From NCBI GenBank assembly GCA_021826605.1, contig JAKAZF010000097.1, positions 1 through 8,237 on the forward strand: a stretch of DNA of 8,237 nt, read 5' to 3'. The translations under genes and the position numbers were made by a program. A model generated the notes under the pieces. That model did not search any database. It worked only from the letters and a program-made list of their open reading frames with translations, and was not told the origin of the DNA. Every line of letters starts with the position of its first letter. Position 1 is the first letter of the stretch. The DNA is from Planctomycetota bacterium (GTDB lineage Bacteria; Planctomycetota; Phycisphaerae; WQYP01). Shown in pieces: positions 7,434 to 8,237 of the stretch.

Positions 7434-7706
7434 AAGCGCATCTCTCGGTGTCCGCGTATCCAGTCGTCGCGATGATTAAATAACGCAGTTCACCGCAGGA
7501 TGCAAGGCTTTGCTTGCTTTCTAAAGAAGAAAGAAGATATTTCGCTTCGTGCCTTGGGGCTCCACCATCTGGATTATGTTCGTTCTGCCGTGTATATTTA
7601 ATCCCCTAAGGCCGAGTGTCAAATGGTAAACGGCTGTTAATTTGTGTTTTGTCCGCAACGCGCGTGCCCCATGATATCCCGGACAAAACCACGTGGAGAT
7701 TCATTG
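7434..7706. other. Divergent intergenic region between two secreted-protein genes
   Basis: These 273 bp separate the starts of the leftward LamG/DUF1961 gene and the rightward partial gene, so promoters for both should lie here. I see no convincing -35/-10 pair. A TATATT at 7593-7598 could serve the rightward gene. A leftward pair TTGCAT/TATTTA with 17-bp spacing around 7475-7504 matches consensus in only half its positions. Two small inverted repeats adjoin: GCAAG/CTTGC (7502-7517) and CTTTCT/AGAAAG (7517-7533). They are too weak to call operators or terminators. No gene is supported inside. Confidence 0.5.
7694..7699 (+). promoter_or_regulatory. Ribosome binding site of the partial right-end gene
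   Basis: TGGAGA contains the core GGAG (7695-7698), 8 nt before the ATG at 7707. It decides between that ATG and an in-frame ATG at 7671, which would place a charged 12-residue stretch ahead of the signal peptide. Confidence 0.6.
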
Positions 7707-8237
7707 ATGAATTGTTTTCGCACGCGCTTGTGGTTGTCGATCCTGTTACTGATGCTGACGGTTCCGTCTGCACGCATTTTAGCCGCTACGGTCAGCCAAC
7801 GCCCATTTTTAATCCATTTTAATTCACCGGCAACGCTGAAGCATATTCGCATTTTTGGCCGTGGTGTAAGCATGAAGTTCAACACCCAGGCCCGCTATAT
7901 CCATCACGAACCCGGTAGTCTTGAAATTATCGCCAACGAAAAGGAAAATTATCCGCATCACAGGCGACGATCATCTAAAACAACTCCGAATTCAAAGAAG
8001 GCACGCCCGCGCTCCGGATATGGCGATGTGCGGCCCGCCATAATTATTCACTGCGGGCAACCCATTAACTTGCGGCTTTACCGGGCAATCAGCCTGTGGG
8101 TCTATGTCCCCACATCAGCGGCAGCGCATTTCTTCGGGCGGTATGATGTGCGACTTGCCGTCAATGGCGGCAATCCTTACTGGTCGTTTGCCGATGTTTC
8201 ACCGGGCTGGAATTATGTTGTCTGGAACTTTGCCCGC
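7707..8237 (+). CDS. Secreted protein, probably beta-rich, truncated by window edge
   Basis: An open frame of 177 codons runs to the last base, so the C-terminus is missing. The start has a good ribosome site, and residues 1-27 form a clear Sec signal peptide: FRTR, then LWLSILLLMLTVP, then likely cleavage after ILAA. The mature part alternates hydrophobic and polar residues like a beta sandwich: FLIHFNS, IRIFGRGVSMKF, NLRLYRAISLWVYVP, YDVRLAVNGG, and GWNYVVWNF at the edge. The pattern of a strand followed by GWNYVVW recalls carbohydrate-binding or jelly-roll domains of secreted planctomycete proteins, but I cannot assign a family. Residues about 84-103 are an odd basic, Ser/Thr/Pro-rich insert (HHRRRSSKTT and following). 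The gene is transcribed away from the LamG/DUF1961 gene, which suggests shared regulation or a shared extracellular glycan-related role. Confidence 0.8.
   Translation, partial: MNCFRTRLWLSILLLMLTVPSARILAATVSQRPFLIHFNSPATLKHIRIFGRGVSMKFNTQARYIHHEPGSLEIIANEKENYPHHRRRSSKTTPNSKKARPRSGYGDVRPAIIIHCGQPINLRLYRAISLWVYVPTSAAAHFFGRYDVRLAVNGGNPYWSFADVSPGWNYVVWNFAR

Noticed and set aside
7616..7822. 68-codon rightward open frame
   Set aside because: It overlaps, in another frame, the signal-peptide region of the gene at 7707, which has the better ribosome site and stays open to the window end.

Overview
The window reads as ordinary chromosomal DNA from a moderately GC-rich bacterium. I lean towards Planctomycetota, perhaps a Phycisphaerae-like lineage. 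This rests on the style of the glycosyltransferase, the secreted LamG-like/DUF1961 protein and the Sec-signal proteins of unknown function. It is inference from protein character, not a marker-gene result.

Layout. Positions 1-163 are a non-coding, AT-rich leader with a possible -10 box and a small potential RNA fold. A five-gene rightward block follows: a cupin protein (164-907), aspartate-semialdehyde dehydrogenase asd (949-1968), tRNA pseudouridine synthase truA (2049-2789), a GT4-type glycosyltransferase (2837-4003), and a 699-residue predicted secreted, largely helical protein of unknown function (3993-6092). The gaps within the block are 41, 80, 47 and -11 bp, with no visible terminator, so it may be one operon. 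The 11-bp overlap ties the glycosyltransferase and the secreted protein most tightly. A convergent leftward gene (6120-7433) encodes a secreted protein with a LamG-like N-terminal half and a DUF1961-like C-terminal half. A 273-bp divergent intergenic region separates it from a rightward gene that starts at 7707 and runs off the right edge. That last gene encodes another signal-peptide-bearing, probably beta-rich protein.

How the genes may work together. asd (aspartate pathway) and truA (tRNA modification) are housekeeping genes, and asd-family genes lie near truA in other bacteria too. The rest leans towards the cell surface: a glycosyltransferase coupled to an exported helical protein, then two exported proteins with probable carbohydrate-binding-type folds. 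A link to polysaccharide synthesis or binding is plausible but unproven.

I found no CRISPR array, transposase, rRNA, complete tRNA, toxin-antitoxin pair or recognisable defence system. The most interesting unknowns are the 699-residue secreted protein and the secreted pair at the right end.
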